DNA of 64,000 bases from Paragordius varius (lineage: Eukaryota > Nematomorpha): positions 11,160,001-11,224,000 of the forward strand of contig OZ176054.1 of assembly GCA_964247055.1 (NCBI GenBank). The letters run 5' to 3'. Below the pieces are notes generated by a model. That model saw only the letters and a list, made by a program, of their open reading frames with translations. It did no database searches and was not told the DNA's origin. Positions within the stretch are counted from its first letter, which is position 1; every line of letters starts with the position of its first letter. This document shows positions 60,070-64,000 of this stretch, in pieces. The translations under genes were made by a program, and so were the position numbers.

Positions 60070-60665
60070 TAAAATGTCTCAAACTTTTGGAACTAACCGC
60101 AAAAATGCCGTACGTTTAATATGTGCTAAATTTTGACATCAAAATAGTTTTTCCCGAAAAAATGAATATTTTGCTGAAAAATTTATTTTTTAGCAAAATT
60201 TTGGATAATTCGTATTTTAAGAATGGTGGAAACGGTATATAAACACTTAATGATATTGTAAAAAATTCTTTTATATATTATTTGATAATGCTGCACATTT
60301 TTATAATATCAGGATCTTATTATAGAATGTGTATGACTTTAAATTTTAAATGATTTTTTTGTAACAAAAACTTATTATTCTTACATAAACATTTTGAATC
60401 AAAATTCTGAGGTAAATTTTCTGCATCATCAAATCATATAAGGGGTTCTCTCACATCGTTTCCACCTTCATAATACCAAAAAAATTCAGATCATCAAAAT
60501 TTTGCTTTAATTAAAAAATCCACTTTTTAGGAAGCATTTTTTATGACAAAATTTATTACATGTTTAAAAATTTTATCGTTTTTTTTTGATTTAGATTAAA
60601 AAATTCCATTTTAGATAAGTTTAAAATTTAAGGCTTTCGGAGTTCACATCTAACATTTAAAATTT
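60070..60665. mobile_element. long-TIR element, GATGTG-GCTCC family (copy e)
   Basis: Left part CTCAAACTTTTGGAACTAAC..GCAAAATTTTGG..GGTGGAAACGGTATA; right part CGTTTCCACC..CAAAATTTTGC..TAAGGCTTTCGGAGTTCACA then TCTAAC. The arms pair well around GGTGGAAACG / CGTTTCCACC. Confidence 0.65.
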
Positions 60666-61479
60666 ATAATGCATTTTTAGTTTATGATATAGCGATGTTT
60701 TTGAAATAAAGCATATAGCTTTCTCCAAAAAATTATAAGTATGTGCTTAAAATTTGCCATATAATGCAGTTACTACAAAAGTGGTAATAACTTTTACATC
60801 CACTTATAATACCCAAAACCAAAAGCACCTTGAAATTCCTGATACATATATTAATCTAAATAATTTTAGTGTGAGCTGTGTATATTTGTGATGGAATAAT
60901 TTTATGTAATAATCAATTTTTTTAAAAACTTATATAAATTGAATATACCTTCATGTATTATCTTATATAGACATAAAAATGGCTACTTTCTATTAGACAA
61001 TGAGGCATAAACGGCTTAAAAAAAGTTTTTTATTTTAAAAGTTTATTAAAAAAATTTATTTTATATGTATGCTTCAAACATTCACACCACCTCATTTGTA
61101 TGATAAGGCGCGCTCTTTGCTTTTGATACAAAATCTTTTTCGATGATATATTAACAAAATTACATTTTTAAGATAAATTAATCAAAAATATTTAAAAAGA
61201 GATTCCTTTAACTGCCACGATATCAATTATTATCTTAAGTCGTTAACACACAGTTGTTTGATCAATACATTTTTAACCCATATATATTTCCTTAGTAAAC
61301 AATCTACAAAATAATTATTAGCATTTAAAACATATTTCGATTTTGTCGCTTTGTAAAGAACCTTATAGTTACTATTTATTTAACTATATATTGTAAACAT
61401 TACACAAAAAGTGTCAATTCAAAGATACTCACCTTTATTACATTATAAATAAAATATTTAATGGTATGATAAATAATTA

Positions 61480-61620
61480 CCAAAGGTTATTTTTGATGTC
61501 ATGTTGCGAAGATTTCTAAGTTTGGATATTCCATTATCTAACATATGAATAAATTTCAATCATTAAATTTTATTAACACTTCGATCAAGGTTTATAATGC
61601 TATAAGAATATAAAGCATAT
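61480..61620 (-). pseudogene. possible decayed trace of a third paralog exon (like exon 3 of genes A/B)
   Basis: Minus-strand sequence with TTAGAAATCTTCGCAACATG..ATCAAA, then GGTAATTATT, aligns loosely with gene B's TTAGAAGTTTTTATTGCTGA..AACATGGCAATATCAAA, then GGTAATTATT. An upstream TCATATGCTTTA also recalls GCATATGATGCTTTA. The frame is not kept and neighbouring exons were not found, so the match may be chance in AT-rich DNA. Confidence 0.25.
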
Positions 61621-62639
61621 GATCTCAATTTAAAGCTTCAATTACAATAAAAATAATTATATATGGCTAATTATCTATGGCTAATTATCTATCATGAACT
61701 CTCCTCATTTATTTCGAATTATTTGGAAAGGCGTTTTTATGAAAATGGATATTTATTTGAAAATTCAGATTTTGAAAATGTTTAAATTCAAATTTTTAAA
61801 CATTTTTTTTGGATAAAAGTCGGAAATCAAAAATCTAATTTTATTACATACGCATCAAGCTAATTTAAAAATTATTATATTCAAACATTTTTTCATCATT
61901 TGTGCATGGAGCGAAAAAATATTGACTCAAAGCGTGTTTACACAAAACTTATTTTGACCAGAATTTACCCTAAAATTATTAACAAAAATATTAATTATTG
62001 GTGTAATTTCATCCTCTATAACATAAATATATATGGATCAGGCTTTACATGTAATCTAAAGACACATTGAGAATAAATAGGACTCGATCTATGCATAATT
62101 ATATAAAGAACATGGAAAAAGAAATAAAGTTCTCCCTTAACCGTAATTATTATCGTTCAGAGTTTGGTTTCAAAACTCTAACTTGACAAAATTGGTAAAT
62201 TTATCAGTGTAAAACAATTTATATATCGACGCTGTCAAATTATTTTCTTTTAATAAAATATATGGTTGTTTTTTTAAAAAAATACAACATTTGTATAAAT
62301 ATATCATCTCTATGGAAATTAAGGGTCACTTGACCATATATATAAAAGCACCCCAATTAATTAACAAACATTTAAAAGGTCATTTATCTATAAATATGGT
62401 GATTTTATCTGTTCTAAAATTCCATTCAAAAATTAATAAAGCGATAATTTACTATTAAAATTATATAGTGTAATTACATGGAAAATGTTTGTTAAATATA
62501 TCTAAAATTATTATTACTTTTTCGTAAGGCATTTTCACATTTATAGGGTCCCAATATACATGCAACAACAATCAATAATGTATTAATCAGATAAATTTTA
62601 GCCATTTTAGAAAAAAAACAAATAATGAAAAAAAATTTA

Positions 62640-62643
<4 letters not shown>

Positions 62644-62683
<40 letters not shown>
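62644..62683. repeat. (TA)n microsatellite
   Basis: About 40 bases of pure TA repeat. Confidence 0.95.
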
Positions 62684-62685
<2 letters not shown>

Positions 62686-63552
62686 TTTTTTTATCGATAC
62701 AAATCTAAAATACAAATGTACAAACTGGATATATCATCGCCCTTCGCGTATTTTTTTTTGTTAAAAACAATCAATCGAGTCTAAAAATAAGTGTAAAATT
62801 TTACAATATACATAAAAAAAACTTAATTGCGCTATCAATTATTTTAAGGTGATATATTAGAAGAACAATTTTATAGGTAATAAAAATTGATTCAATTACT
62901 CATTTTGTATAGTCTGAAATATTTTATCTGTAAAATAAACGATCCAATGAAATTGAGCCAGGTATATAAAACCGGATGTTTATTTGTATTTTTTTATCGT
63001 TTAAATAATAATCATAATAATAAAAATAAAAAACGAATCTTATATCAATGTAATATATTAAAAGTATTAGGCTATTAATTCAACAAGTATTGAGCTACTC
63101 AATTAAAATATTTGAAGATAATATATGGAAAATAACTATTTTTTTTGTTTAATTTATTATAACACGTTCAACTGCTTAAATGGCAGTCAGTATTTTAATA
63201 ATTATAACAAGAGTTAATTAATACTTATACTGAGAAATAATTTACCAATTAAATAGCTTCCAATAGGGCTCATATCGGTAGAAACCTTAATTATAAATTT
63301 AAAATTTGACAATTTTTACCATGTTTTTTTTACATCAAATCAAATTAGAAGAATAGAGTTTTATACTAATTATTATATAAATTTTTAACATCACTTAATA
63401 AACTGTAAAATAAAATTGGCATGGGTTTTTTTGAAATAAGTAATGACTATTGAAAAATTATATATAAAAAATTTAATTCTTGAAATAAAATTTACTATGA
63501 TCATAATTAAACATCTATTTCGCTACGTATATTAACATTAACTTGTTATTTT

Positions 63553-63798
63553 TTGTCAACGGAATATTACATGTTATTGAAAGAAATTAATTTTATGGAC
63601 AAAAAATTTAGGCACATCATATATGAATTGATGTATCGTCTTTGTGTAATGGCTAGCCATTGTATCCGTATAGAAGCTGTCTGTAATATTTGCGATCCTG
63701 CCAGGCGTTATTATCAATGTTGGCAACACTTAAATCATTATTTATTGTTTTTCCCAGTTAAATGTTCTGCCCCTGCGATGGTTACCTTCGGGATGTAG
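63553..63798 (+). other. less AT-rich open frame of unknown nature
   Basis: An 81-codon frame that has no ATG at its beginning; its first in-frame ATG is about six codons in. From about 63625 on, base composition and residue mix (RLCVMASHCIRIEAVCNICD, PARRYYQCWQHLNHY) look more coding-like than the surroundings. No family recognised. No clear splice sites; an AG or GT can be placed almost anywhere. It may be an exon or a fragment of a DNA-transposon gene. Confidence 0.3.
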
Positions 63799-64000
63799 GC
63801 ATAAAATTTTATTTGTCCATTGTTCTGGAGCACGTTTGATGTGTCCGAAATACTATTTTTTCTGAGCATAAATTTAAAGGTTCGATTTGGTACAGTGATG
63901 CAAATTTGAATTAGACTTATTGGTGTCGAATAGCTTTTCTATGTTCATAAGTTTTTTCTCGATTGAATCTGTCATCGGCCATATCTCGCTTTGTTTTTTG

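Larger units (their letters stand above)
59742..63552. other. upstream flank of gene B, repeat-rich, no gene supported
   Basis: Contains a decayed long-TIR element (60070-60665), a possible third-paralog exon trace (about 61480-61620), a TA microsatellite (62644-62683) and otherwise AT-rich sequence. The missing 5' exon(s) of gene B should lie here or beyond on the minus strand; none was identified. Confidence 0.45.

Overview
The window looks like nuclear DNA of an animal with a very AT-rich, gene-poor, repeat-laden genome. The animal call rests on a complete, intron-split TFG gene (PB1 domain, coiled coil, Pro/Gln/Met/Gly-rich tail) and on a BTB-Kelch-type BACK exon. The genes mix ordinary introns (185 nt to about 3.6 kb) with ultra-short spliceosomal introns: three of 25 nt and one of 29 nt. 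Introns this short are known in very few animals; dicyemids are the published example I can name. Small parasitic animals (dicyemids, myxozoans) are therefore candidates, but the lineage is not settled by what is visible here.

Layout. 1-2060: two broken mariner transposase copies facing each other. 5221-6249 (-): last exon of an unrecognised gene. 6862-11492: a fairly young mag-like Ty3/Gypsy fossil with near-identical LTRs and a 5-bp target duplication. 12930-13900: a third mariner remnant. 14137-15323: a long-TIR element. 15850-16056 (-): a BACK-domain exon. 19363-27727 (+): TFG in ten exons, with mobile elements in several introns. 30400-33730: a 3.3-kb foldback-like palindrome built of degenerate repeats. 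34596-35988: two abutting TIR elements. 36062-43588 (-) and 51818-59741 (-): two tandem paralogs (A and B) of a cysteine-containing, probably extracellular protein family that I do not recognise. 46543-51531, between them: an older mag-like Ty3/Gypsy fossil whose 3' LTR is split by a 705-bp non-autonomous DNA element. 59742-64000: no convincing gene, further repeats, and a possible decayed trace of a third paralog exon.

Most of the sequence is non-autonomous DNA transposons. At least five families recur: (1) a TA-flanked MITE with TACCATTTAC ends whose inverted repeats are arrays of a 21-bp unit; (2) elements with long TIRs ending CACTGTG(T/C)GCAAAAA; (3) long-TIR elements with GATGTG-GCTCC-type ends; (4) CACTR-ended elements with TTA target duplications; (5) a family with ends near TACAGTAAAAA. 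The A/B gene duplication is useful because copy A keeps the empty site for one CACTR insertion in copy B, which fixes that element's ends and target duplication.

The most novel items are the 25-nt introns, the A/B gene family with a conversion-like near-identical patch, and the foldback and 21-bp-array elements. No CRISPR array, rRNA or tRNA gene could be supported. Exon boundaries were read by eye from splice sites, reading phase and paralog alignment, not from transcripts.
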